DNA from: Boesenbergia rotunda
Taxonomy: Eukaryota > Streptophyta > Magnoliopsida > Zingiberales > Zingiberaceae
NCBI GenBank assembly: GCA_024364735.1
Contig: JAGFNQ010010092.1
Coordinates: forward strand, 1 to 64,000
Length of the DNA: 64,000 bases
Direction: 5' to 3'
Below are positions 33,190 to 43,827 of the stretch, piece by piece; the stretch's first letter is position 1, and each line of letters begins with the position of its first letter. A program made the translations under genes and the position numbers. The notes under the pieces were generated by a model that ran no database searches, had not been told where the DNA came from, and saw nothing but the letters and a program-made list of their open reading frames with translations.

Positions 33190-33204
33190 AACTCCCACTT
33201 GGCC
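33190..33204 (-). other. Polypurine tract of B
   Basis: Same GGCCAAGTGGGAGTT as in A, directly before the 3' LTR on the minus strand. Confidence 0.65.
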
Positions 33205-33258
33205 TAATGCCAATCGCTACGGTACCCAATACCACAGGCTCTAACATGACCCTCAAAC

Positions 33259-36035
33259 TTACTTTTGATGCAAGGGGTTAGTTAAAGGATCCGCTAAATT
33301 TCTTTCAGTGGGAATTTTCTCAATTTGTATATCATTCCTACTTATAATGTCTCTAATCAGATGATAGCGGCGAAGCACATGTTTGGATCGCTGATGAGAC
33401 CTTGGTTCCTTTGCTTGTGCAATAGCTCCATTGTTGTCGCAGTAAACCGGTATTGCTTCATCAATGGTTGGAACCACACCAAGTTCTGAGACAAACTTCT
33501 TGATCCAGACTGCTTCGTTTGCTGCTTCCGAAGCTGCAATATATTCCGCTTCCGTGGTAGAATCTGCTACGGTGTCTTGCTTGGAACTTTTCCAGCTTAC
33601 TGCGCCTCCATTCAAAATAAATACGTATCCGGACTGAGATTTGGAGTCATCCTTATCTGTCTGGAAACTGACATCTGTATATCCACGTATTATCATATCA
33701 CCTTCTCCATATATTAGGAACACATCCTTAGTTCTTCTTAAGTACTTGAGGATTGTCTTGACAGCCGCCCAATGATCCATTCCTGGATCAGACTGGTATC
33801 TGCTTGTGACGCTCAGAGCATATGATACATCGAGCCTAGTACATAACATAGCATACATGATAGATTCTATCGCGGATGCATAAGGAATCTTATTCATGCA
33901 AATCCTCTCGTCTTCTGTGCGTGGACACATAGACTTTGAAAGGTTGATCCCATGCCGATGGGAAGGTAACCTTTCTTGGATTCCGACATGCTAAACCTTT
34001 CTAGCACTCGGTCTATATATGTAGACTGCGAAAGACCAAGCAACCGTTTTGATCTATCTCTATAGATTCTAATCCCAAGGATATAGGTTGCTTCTCCCAG
34101 GTCTTTCATGGAGAAAGTTTTGGACAACCAAATTTTAACTGATTGTAAGACTGATATATCATTTCCTATAAGTAAAATGTCATCGACATATAACACTAGG
34201 AATACGACTGCACTCCCACTAACCTTCTTGTATACACAAGGTTCGTCAGGATTTTGTGACAAATCAAACTCTTTGATTGTCTCATCAAAATGGATGTTCC
34301 AGCTCCTGGATGCTTGCTTTAGTCCATATATGGATCGTCGAAGCTTGCATACTTTAGTTTTATTAACCGATGTGAATCCTTTAGGTTGTATCATGTATAC
34401 ATCCTCAAGCAGGTTTCCATTAAGGAAAGCTGTTTTCACATCCATTTGCCATTTCTCATAATCATAATGAGCTGCTATGGCCAGGAGCATCCGAATGGAT
34501 TTGAGCATAGCTACTGGCGAATAGGTTTCGTCATAATCAATTCCTTGTTTCTGACGATATCCTTTTGCCACTAATCTAGCCTTAAAGGTAACAACATTAC
34601 CTTCCATGTCGGTTTTCTTCTTGAAAACCCACTTGCACCCTATGGGCTTAATCCCTTCAGGCGGGTTAACCAAGTCCCATACTTGATTTTCGTACATGGA
34701 ATCCATTTCCGACTTCATGGCTTCAAGTCATTTATCCCTTTCTGAATTTATCAGAACATCTTCATAACTGATAGGTTCGTCATTGTTAACGAGTAACACG
34801 TCGTTCGATTCACGTATGAGAAATCCGTATCTCTCTGGAATATTGCGTGTCCTATCAGACCTACGAAGAAGTGGTGTTATTTTAGGTTCAACTGATAGCT
34901 CATCATTATGAGTTATTGGTTGTGGGTCTAGACTAGGTGTCTCTGTAATGTCTATTGGAGTTTCTTGAACTTCTTCAAGTTCAATGCTACTCCCACTGTT
35001 TTCTTGTAAAAGAAATTCTTTTTCCAGAAATACAGTATGCCTTGAAACAAACACCTTTTGTTCCAAGGGATGATAGAATTGGTAACCCTTCGTTTCCTTA
35101 AGGTATCCAATAAATAGACATTTATCAGACTTAGCATCCAATTTTTCTGATACAGTCCACTTTACATAAGCAAGACAACGCCATATTTTAAGGTGAGTTA
35201 AATGAGGTTTCTTACTATTCCACGTCTCATATAGAGTAGTAGAGACTACCTTGGTCGGGACTCTGTTTATTAAGTAAACAGCTGTCTTAAGCGCATAGCC
35301 CCAAAAGGATTTTGGAAGAGTTGCATGATTCATCATAGATCTAACCATGTCCATCAAGGTTCGGTTACGCCTCTGAGATACACCATTATGCTGTGGTGTA
35401 TATGGCGGAGTCCATTGAGATAATATCCCATTGTCCCTAAGATAATCTTGAAACTCTTGACTCAAGTATTCACCACCCCGATCGAATCGAAGTATCTTAA
35501 TACTTTTGCCAAGCTGTTTCTCTACTTCACTTCTGAACTCTTTGAATTTCTCAAAAGCTTCAGATTTGTGTTTCATTAAGAACACATACCCGAATCGTGA
35601 GTGATCATCGATAATGGTAATGAAGTAGCTATAACCTCCTTGTGCAAGAGTTGACATTGGTCCACATACATCAGTATGTATTAGACCAAGCAATTCTCCC
35701 ACTGGTTTACCTTTTCCGAAAAAGGGTAATTTGGTCATCTTGCCTTTTAAGCATGATGCGCATGAATCAAATGAACCGGGTTCAAATGATTCTAGAATTC
35801 CACATCGGTGTAATTTGGTCATGCGTTTCAGACTTACATAGCCAAGACGACAATGTCACGTATAGGAGTCCATTTGATTATCTATTCGAGCACGTTTGTT
35901 GCTAACTTCGATATTGAAAACGTCATCGGATAAATCTAACGTGTAGATACAATTGTATAAAGTTCTGGTCCCATAAAGAACATCATTTAAAGTTATGTAA
36001 CAGCAATTGTTACTAAAAGTTAAATGATATACCTT
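33259..36035 (-). pseudogene. Copia pol of element B (integrase, RT, RNase H)
   Basis: The minus strand encodes the integrase zinc finger, core and tail, RT with YVDD and RNase H, close to element A. Upstream sequence ends inside the protease-integrase region and joins leader DNA at about 36036, removing gag, protease and about 1.3 kb relative to A. A Trp codon near 35864 is TGA, another stop at 34728-34730 matches the 15806 stop of A, and a 1-bp deletion near 33957 shifts RNase H into another frame. The integrase Glu (NGVSE in A) is Gln. The C-terminus ends early at 33259. It cannot make a working polyprotein. Confidence 0.9.
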
Positions 36036-37058
36036 TTCAAGGAATTGTTTTGGGAAACAATTTCCTAAATTGTCATAATCAATTTCGGAAATAATATGTT
36101 TAAGACTTTGATTTCTCTAAATCAAATCTTATTAAATTAAGAGACAGATTCCCTTAATTCAACCACATATTATTTTCATGAAAATCTTATTTAAGGAAAT
36201 AAACTCTATTGGAAACAATTTTTCCTAATTAATTTTAGAGACAACAATATGTAAGAGCATCACCTCATAAATCAAATAAGGAAATTATCGTTTGAGAATC
36301 ACCTCAAAAATTTCCAAGATTTAATCACATATTTTATTTATGGATAATTAATTTCAACAAATTATTTACTTTGGGTGGCTCCCTAAGGCACTCCCCAAAG
36401 AAAAGAAATTTGTTGTAAATCTAATTTGGCTTGCTCCCCGAGGCATAACCAAATTAAACTTGACAATTAAAGAACTTGTTAATAATATAATTTGGATGGC
36501 TCCCCGAGGCCTACCCAAATCAATTTTAACAATTTATATTCAAAATAGGAAATTAAATTATAGCAACTAACTTTAATTTGGGTGGCTCCCCGAGGCACTC
36601 CCCAAAGTAAAGATTTTGTTAATAATTTAAAATCCAATTTGAATTTATTTGTCAATTAATGTTTTCATAAAATGTCTAGACTTTCATAAAAAGAAAGTGC
36701 TCAAAAATACGAGCTTTCCATAAATGGAAAGTTTCCAAAATTAAAAGGTTTTCAGAATTATTGTAAGTTTCTGGTACAAAGAAAACTTACGTATTTCCAA
36801 AATTGGAAAATTTCCAAAATTAGGAAATTTCTAAAATTGAAAAGTTTCCAAAAATAGAAAGTTTTCACAATTATCATAAAATTTCAGAAACAGAGTTATT
36901 TCAAAAGTTTACGAAATTTCATGAGGATTTCCAAACTTTGAAATTCCTAAATCTAAAATTTACCATAATTGAAAGTTTTTCCAAAATTGAGATCATGACA
37001 ATGTTTTCCGCAAAACAATTATATGATTATGTCGAACACTAACCGGCTCTAATACCAC
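36036..37058 (-). mobile_element. Leader of B
   Basis: Equivalent to 18404-19358 of A. It has four GGCTCCCCGAGGC-type motifs (36377, one with changes; 36432; 36498; 36584), the GTAAGTTT/AAACTTAC hairpin (about 36762-36790) and a worn TTTCCAAAATTGG array. No gene. Confidence 0.6.
37046..37057 (-). other. Primer-binding site of B
   Basis: Minus strand TGGTATTAGAGC, one base off the tRNA-iMet complement TGGTATCAGAGC, one base from the LTR. Confidence 0.75.
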
Positions 37059-39264
37059 TGTTGAGACCGGGTGCATGCCGACGCGGACACGTATTGTAAT
37101 TGTTACATAATTACATGCAGCGGAAACAAAAGCATGAATAATTTCCTAAATTATTCTAACACATATCCTAAGCATGCAATGTGTTCACATAATCGTAATA
37201 TAAAATTTTTGCAGAAAAGGAAATTACTCTACGAATTACCTTGCGTAACTTGGAAGAAGGGACGAGATCCAACCGTTAGCGTCCCTTGAAAGCTTCGCCT
37301 CTATTCGTATCCACGCCGAGTATCGTCGGGATGACTTTGCTAAGCCACGAGTTTCGTGTTCACGAGAACTACTAAATTCTCCGTGAACACGACGAAAACT
37401 GAGAGAGTAATCAAATCGAAAGACTCACCACAAAGGTTGGCCGAAGAGGAAGATCGTCGCAAGGAAGAACTTCATCGCCTTGATGCTTCTCCTTGTGCTC
37501 ACGGCAAGAAGAAAGAGGGGAGGCCTATGGCCGGCCAAGAGAGAGGGAGAGAAGAAGAGGAGAGAGCCCAAGCAATTCTTGGATGGATCATCTTCCATGG
37601 CACCCCTTGGGTCCTTTATATAGGGAGAGGTTTCTTAATTCCCAAGCAAACCTCTCCTTGATTATGGAATAATTTCTCAATCAATCCATAATCAAGGCTC
37701 TCATGATCAAGCTTCTTCTTCTTGATTATGGAATAATTTCTCAATCAATCCATAATCAAGGCTCTCTTTCTTTTGGCATGATTATATAAAATTTATAAAA
37801 CAAACCAACCATTGGTTCATTATATAAAATTTTATAAAACAAACCAACCATTGGTTCATTATATAAATTTTATTAAACAAACCAACTCATGGTTCATTAT
37901 ATAAAAATTTATATAAAATTTATATAACCTTTTATAAAATAAACCAACCTTTGGTCTATTTTATAAAACAAACCAAAATAGACTTATCCTCTTATGGTAG
38001 TGGCCTGCCATGACAAGAAGAGAGGAGACCCCCTTCCTTGGCCGGCCCATCTAACCCCAATTGGATCAAATTCCTTAATGAATTAAACTTATTTAATTCA
38101 CCCATTAAGTCTTTAAAAGACTTAGTCATTCTATGCTTCTGATGCTTCTGAAATAAATTCAGTTTTGACTATTGTTTGGAGTTACCAAAAATAGTCTATC
38201 TCGATTGAAGAATCCAATTCTCAACTCGTTTTAAATCCTTCGAATTACTCGTTATGCGTGTGACCAAATAGGCTTTCAATTTATGTTGGTCGTCCATAAT
38301 TAACTAATTAATTATAGAACGATCATGAGTGACACCTAGTAGTACATCATGATCCCCAATTAATTGAAAGATCAACGGTTGACCTCAAAAATGATTCTGA
38401 AACCCTTCAGCAGCTATAATGAATCGTGCCACATTCTCTTCACCATCTTATACCCACTTGGTTCAGGACATGGTCTATGTGTGTTAGTCCCCACTAGGCT
38501 GACTACGTCACACCTAGCCCAAGTAACGTTTTCTCGTCCTATGGATTCTAATTACTCTCATGAATTTAAGAGATTCATACTCTGAACATGTCATGCTCTG
38601 GCCAGAGGCTTCGATAACAATTCGACGATAGGCCTCGGGTATACATCTCCTCGCAAGGAGTGGTGAATCCTTTGTAGGCTGTTTAAACATCTTCGGGCAC
38701 TTCGGCTTATACCCAATCATCTTGGGTCACACCTCCTTGGAGATGCTTGCTTAAGATGTCAAAGTATAAGTCTCCATGACCAAGATGACTTGAACACCGT
38801 AAGTCAATGAAACATCGCACTTAAGCTGCAGTAAGAATTTCACTGACATATCTATATGTAGACTACCATATGAAGTTTTACAGCCAGTCACTACAATGAA
38901 CTAGTTCTCTTAACTAGCATTCATGTTTATCTCCGGACATCTCAATGTCACCAGCCAGTGAGAATCAGCTGATTAGAGAATAACCCATGCTAGTCTCAAC
39001 AGAATTGATAGTGTCCGTATTTATCATTTCATCGACTAGGGACAATTTCAATACTTCACAATTGCACATGTAGAGATAATCACTAGTTGTGAATTCATCA
39101 CAAATTCTCTCATGCTGTGAATTGTATTGCGGACATTCAGTAAATGAGCTTAAGATATTAATCAAATAATCATTTATTCTCAAATAGTCAATATTCATTT
39201 ATTAAAATAAATGATTACAATCATAAGCCGATTGCCTTAGGACACTTCTCTCATATCACTAACA
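37059..39264 (-). mobile_element. 5' LTR of B, complete
   Basis: 2,206 bp, TGTTGAGACCGG...ATCACTAACA. TATA-like box at 37615-37622 (minus). This is the reference copy for judging truncations in A and in the other B LTR. Confidence 0.85.
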
Positions 39265-39298
39265 GGGGGCGCCCTCTACGTGGCCTTCGATCCGCAAC
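39265..39298 (-). mobile_element. 34-bp remnant of a SIRE-type LTR
   Basis: GGGGGCGCCCTCTACGTGG and the next words CTTCGATCCGC match, reversed, the zone just upstream of the TATA box in SIRE-type LTRs (compare 3590-3625 and 61795-61812). It is wedged between B and gypsy element T, so B landed in an older SIRE LTR that had already replaced the 3' end of T. Confidence 0.5.
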
Positions 39299-39308
39299 AA
39301 TCTTGAAC

Positions 39309-42203
39309 TTAGAACAGCTCTGGATACCTTTGCCTAATGCTATCTTCTGATTCCCAGGTTGCCTCTTCATACTTATGATTCAGCCATAAGACTTTTACTA
39401 GTGGTACCACTTTGTTCCTCAGCTTCTTATATGCTCGATCTATTATCTGAATAGGTCGTCTTTCATAACTGAAATCTTCTTGAACTTGTACCATCTGTGG
39501 CTCAATCACTTGGTTGGCATCTGGGATATGCTTCTTTAGCATTGAGACATGGAACACATTGTGTATTGCTGACATCTCTGGAGGTAGCTCCAACTCATAA
39601 GCTACTTTGCCAACTCTTTTTGTCACTAGGTAGGGTCCTATGTATTGAGGACTTAGCTTGCCTTTCTTGCCGAATCTCATTACACCCTTCATAGGAGCTA
39701 CTTTGAGGAAAACTGTATCGCCAACTTCAAACTCTAACGGTCTACGACGTACATCGGCATAACTCTTCTGCCTACTCTGAGCAGCTTCTATTCTCTGGCG
39801 GATGCTCTTTATAGCTTATGTGGTATCATCTATAAGGTCAGTCTGAGACTCCATTTCTTTCTTCTCACTACCCTCATACCAACAGAGGGGAGATCTACAT
39901 TTCCTACCATAAAGAGCTTCATAGGGTGCCATACCAATAGTGGCTTGGTAACTGTTGTTGTAGGCAAACTCAGCTAAACATAAATATTTGCACCAACTGC
40001 CTTTGAAATCTAATGCACAAGCTCTGAGCATATCTTCTAGAATTTGATTCACTCTCTCTGTCTGTCCATCAGTCTGGGGATGGAAAGCTGTGCTAAACTT
40101 CAGTTTGGTGCCTAGCGCTATCTGTACGCACTCCCAAAAGTGTGAAGTGAAACGACCATCTCTATCAGAGATAATGGTCTTCGGGACTCCGTGTAGTCGG
40201 ATCACTTCCTGTACATATAGCTGGGCTAATCTTTCAATCGAATAAGACACTTTGATTGCCAAGAAGTGGGCAGACTTGGTCAATCTGTCTACTATTACCC
40301 AAATAGCGTCATAGCCATTAGTTGTCTTTGGTAGACCAACTATGAAATCCATGGCTATGTCTTCCCATTTCCACTCTGGAATCTGAATGGGTTGTAGGAT
40401 ACCTCCTGGTCTCTGGTGTTCTGCTTTAACTCTCTGACATGTCAGGCAGGTGCTGACATACTTGGCTATGTCTCTTTTCATTCCAAACCACCAAAATCTT
40501 CTTTTCAAGTCCTGGTACATCTTAGTGGAACCAGGGTGCATTGAGTAGGGAGTTCTATGGGCTTCTTCAAGAATCTTCTTTCTCAGCTCTTCACTATTGG
40601 GGACACATAAACGGTTACCATAATAGAGTATCCCACTGTCAGATACTCTAAACTCTTTACTTTCTCCTTCTTGTATCTCTTGCTTGATCCTTTGGATATC
40701 ATAATCCTCAGCTTGCTCTTTCTGTATATCTTCAAGCAAGGTTGACTCTAGTGTCAATAGAGCTAACTGCCCATAAATGATCTCAACTCCATAATCTACT
40801 ATTTCCTACCATAATGGTGGTGATAATGATGATAAGGACATCAAAGTGGCACATGTCATTCTACTTAGTGCATCTGCTACTTTATTTGCCTTACCAGGGT
40901 GGTAAAGGATCTCACAGTCATAATCCTTCACTAACTCAAGCCACCTTCGCTGTCTCATATTGATGTCTTTCTGAGTGAAGAAATATTTCAGACTCTGGTG
41001 ATCTGTATAAATCTTACACTGCACTCCATACAGGTAATGTCTCCATATTTTTAGAGCGAAGACTACAGCTGCCAACTCTAGATCATGAGTGGGGTAATTC
41101 TTTTCATAATCCTTGAGTTGCCTGGAAGCATAAGCTATGACTTTGCCTTCTTGCATAAGTACGACCCCAAGTCCTAGCTTTGATGCATCACTGTATATAT
41201 CAAAGCTCTTATCACCTTCGGGTACTGTAAGAATAGGAGCGCTTGTCAGTCTCTTCTTCAACTCAAGGAAACTCTGCTCACAGTCTTCAGTCCACTCATA
41301 CTTCTTATTCTTTCTGGTAAGGGCTGTAAGTGGAGAAGCTATCTTTGAAAAGTCTCCTACAAACCTTCTGTAGTACCCTGCTAAACCCAGAAAACTTCTG
41401 ATCTCACTAGCATTCTTTGGTCGATTCCAGTTACTAACTGCTTCAATCTTGGCTGGGTCTACCATAATGCCTTCTTTGGAAATGATGTGGCCTAGAAAGG
41501 CCACCTGGTCAAGCCAAAACTCACACTTTGAGAATTTGGCGTACAACTCCCTCTGGTGTAAGGTCTGCAACACTATCTTCAGGTGTTCTTCATGTTCTTC
41601 CTGAGTCTTTGAATACACTAGGATATCATCAATGAAGACAATGACGAACTTGTCAAGAAAATCCTTGAACACTCGATTCATTAGATCCATAAACGTCGTA
41701 GGGGCGTTTGTCACTCTAAAGGGCATGACCACAACCTCGTAGTGCCCGTATCTTGTACTGAAAGCAGTCCTTGGCACATCACTCTCCTTCACTTTGAGTT
41801 GATGGTAACCTGATCGCAGATCTATTTTGGAGAACACCGTGGCTCCCTTCAACTGATCGAATAAATCATCTATCCTTGGTAAGGGATATCTGTTCTTGAT
41901 GGTTACCTTATTCAAGGCTCGATAATCTATGCACATTCGCATGGATCCATCTTTCTTCTTGACGAACAACACAGGAGCTCCCCAGGGTGAATGACTAGGG
42001 CAGATGAAACCCTTGTCGAGCAGCTCTTGTAACTGTTCTTGCAGCTCTTTCAGTTCTGCTGGTGCCATGCGATAAGGTGCCTTTGAAATTGGGTTGGTTC
42101 CTAGAACCAACTCAATTTCAAATTCAATTTCTCGATTGGGAGGGAGTCCTGGTAACTCTTCAGGAAACACCTTCGGATAGTCACAGACTACCCGTACCTC
42201 TTT
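39309..42203 (-). pseudogene. Chromovirus pol: RT, RNase H, integrase, chromodomain-like end
   Basis: One minus-strand frame from about 42203 to the stop at 39309. RT has the YPLPRIDDLFDQL and FIDDILVYS motifs; RNase H has IYSDASKLGLG; integrase has the zinc finger, the DDE residues (AMDFIVGLP, SDRDGRF, QTERVNQ), and a C-terminal GPYLVTKRVGKVAYELELP segment. The last ~50 residues (VLWLNHKYEEATWE) are the chromodomain-like end of Tekay/Del-type chromoviruses, which guides insertion to marked chromatin. In-frame stops are at 40806 and 39816, plus one near 42201. RT also has Arg for Gly in the usual MPFGLTNAP. No frameshift is needed. Confidence 0.92.
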
Positions 42204-42545
42204 TTACTTTAACTCTTCTCTTTGCCTTGCATCTACTATATGCGCTAATAACCAGTACATCCATTATCTAACATTCTCTGAGCTTGTAAGGTAGATAAGA
42301 ACCTTTTTGTCTTTCTCTTTGGGTCTCCAATAAACTCAAATGGAGGTTCTGCTTCTGGTGTGAACTTGACTTTTCTTTTGCGGCATTCATTAGAGGCACT
42401 ATACTTGCTCAAGAAATCCATCCCTAAAATGATCGAAATCCTTCATCTCAAGGACTACTAAATCACTATAGAGCTCTCGGTTGAAAATTTGAATTAATAC
42501 AGCTCGTAGCCACTGAGTAGATGCCATGACCTCTCCCGAAGGTAA
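42204..42545 (-). pseudogene. Gypsy protease remnant of T
   Basis: The minus strand shows pieces such as MDFLSKYSA and a PPFEFIG-like phrase, which follow the active-site loop in gypsy aspartic proteases. Frames are broken and the catalytic Asp region is not clear. I see no zinc knuckle between this and gag, so part of the gag end is probably deleted. Confidence 0.6.
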
Positions 42546-42559
42546 GGTTGTTAAGAACT

Positions 42560-43352
42560 TCATCGTTCAACATTTCTGGTGGCCTTTATACTGTTATCAG
42601 TCCTTCCGAGGTCTGCGGCCTGCTAATACCGCTGGCCACCTTTAAAGCTATCTCAACCCTTAACATTTTGATCATTAGCCTAACTCTTTCTCTTTCAGTG
42701 CCAACTAGCTCTAGGCACAGACAAGCTAGTCGGTTGAACTTCCTCACTGCTTCATCCACGGATAGTTCTCCAGGTCTGAACTCCGTGAATTCATCATAAT
42801 GCTTGTTGGTTACTCGCATATGAAACTATTCTTCGAAGAACTCAGTCTCGAAGTCGACCCATGTCATCTAGCTGATATTTCTCTTGGCCTTAACTTCCTC
42901 CCACCACATCCTAGCATCTCCCGTAAGTCAGAAAGATGCACACTTTATCTTCTCTACCTCATGCCAGTCCAGTAGCCCTACTATTCTTTCCAACGTTTTG
43001 AACCATGCTTAAGCATCCCATGGTTTGCTTGTGCCTGGGAAGTTCTCTAGCGTCAGTTTCTTCTACTGAATGAGGTACGCTTCTTGCCTCACCCCCCCCC
43101 CCTTGTCGGGATTACAGAAGTAACCGATGGGTCTTTGGTCACAACTGGTGCTACTACATTCGCCACCAACAGGGTAACAGGAGTGGCCTACTGGTTAGCT
43201 ATCATGGTGGCAATAACTTGCTGTTATTATGCTAACTGTCTCCATAACTGCGCTACCACCTCTAAGAGACTTGGTGGTGGTACTGACTCTGCCTCTTGCC
43301 CTTTAGGAGCTCGCTCCTCGTTTTGGGCCTTTCTAGGACGTCCTCTTGGCAT
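42560..43352 (-). pseudogene. Chromovirus gag of T
   Basis: Starts at an ATG at 43350-43352 (MPRGRPRKAQ) and continues through many stops to the capsid core: LTGDARMWWEEV, TWVDFETEF and the open stretch 42586-42819 (KHYDEFTEFRPGELSVDEAVRKF and following residues). These are classic Retrotrans_gag landmarks. A C run at 43090-43103 breaks the frame. Gag would form the particle; this copy is dead. Confidence 0.75.
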
Positions 43353-43408
43353 TCTCTTACTTTACATCATCTAGGACGTCCTCTTGACATTCTCTTACTT
43401 TATATCAT
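43333..43408. repeat. 38-bp tandem duplication over gag start of T
   Basis: Units 43333-43370 and 43371-43408 differ at two positions. Both contain the gag ATG, so the upstream copy now opens a seven-codon frame ending in TGA. Confidence 0.85.
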
Positions 43409-43812
43409 AAAGAGGGTAATGACATTTCATCAATAAGGACATTTCATTACTTTACTATCATCCTACTCATATCATCATACTCATATGGCATATGCCATAT
43501 CACCATAATATCATCATACTATCATCATACTCATATAACATATGTCATATCATCATACTGTCATCATACTCATAATAGCATTACTGATCATCATACTCAT
43601 AATAGCATTACTGATCATCATACTCATAATAGCATTTACTAATCATGCACATAATAGCATATAATAATACTAACATACTTCCTTATCATCATGCACTTAC
43701 TGATACTAGCAGTTAATAATGAAAAGCATACAAAACTACAACATATGAACTTCTTACTTGGCAAGCGGCAGGATTGATGCTTGATGTCAGTGTGGCGGAA
43801 GGGTGGAAACTT
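43409..43812 (-). mobile_element. Leader of T with CATCATACT-type repeats
   Basis: Low-complexity DNA between gag and PBS. It has an 18-bp perfect palindrome around GGCATATGCC (43483-43500) and three 27-bp units (43561, 43588, 43615). No gene. Confidence 0.65.
43561..43641. repeat. 27-bp minisatellite, three units
   Basis: TCATCATACTCATAATAGCA plus seven bases, two units identical and the third slightly changed. Confidence 0.85.
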
Positions 43813-43824
43813 GCTCTGATACCA
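43813..43824 (-). other. Primer-binding site of T (tRNA-iMet)
   Basis: Minus strand TGGTATCAGAGC, three bases from the LTR end at 43828. Confidence 0.85.
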
Positions 43825-43827
43825 CTC

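Larger units (their letters stand above)
30228..39264 (-). mobile_element. Copia element B (whole, left end lost)
   Basis: Same family as A. It has a 3' LTR with a nested solo LTR, polypurine tract, decayed pol, leader, PBS and a complete 5' LTR. Gag, protease and the start of integrase are deleted. The first ~555 bp of the 3' LTR are missing on the left, where element C abuts. Confidence 0.85.

Noticed and set aside
43084..43374. 96-codon plus-strand frame
   Set aside because: Antisense to chromovirus gag and crossing a C run.
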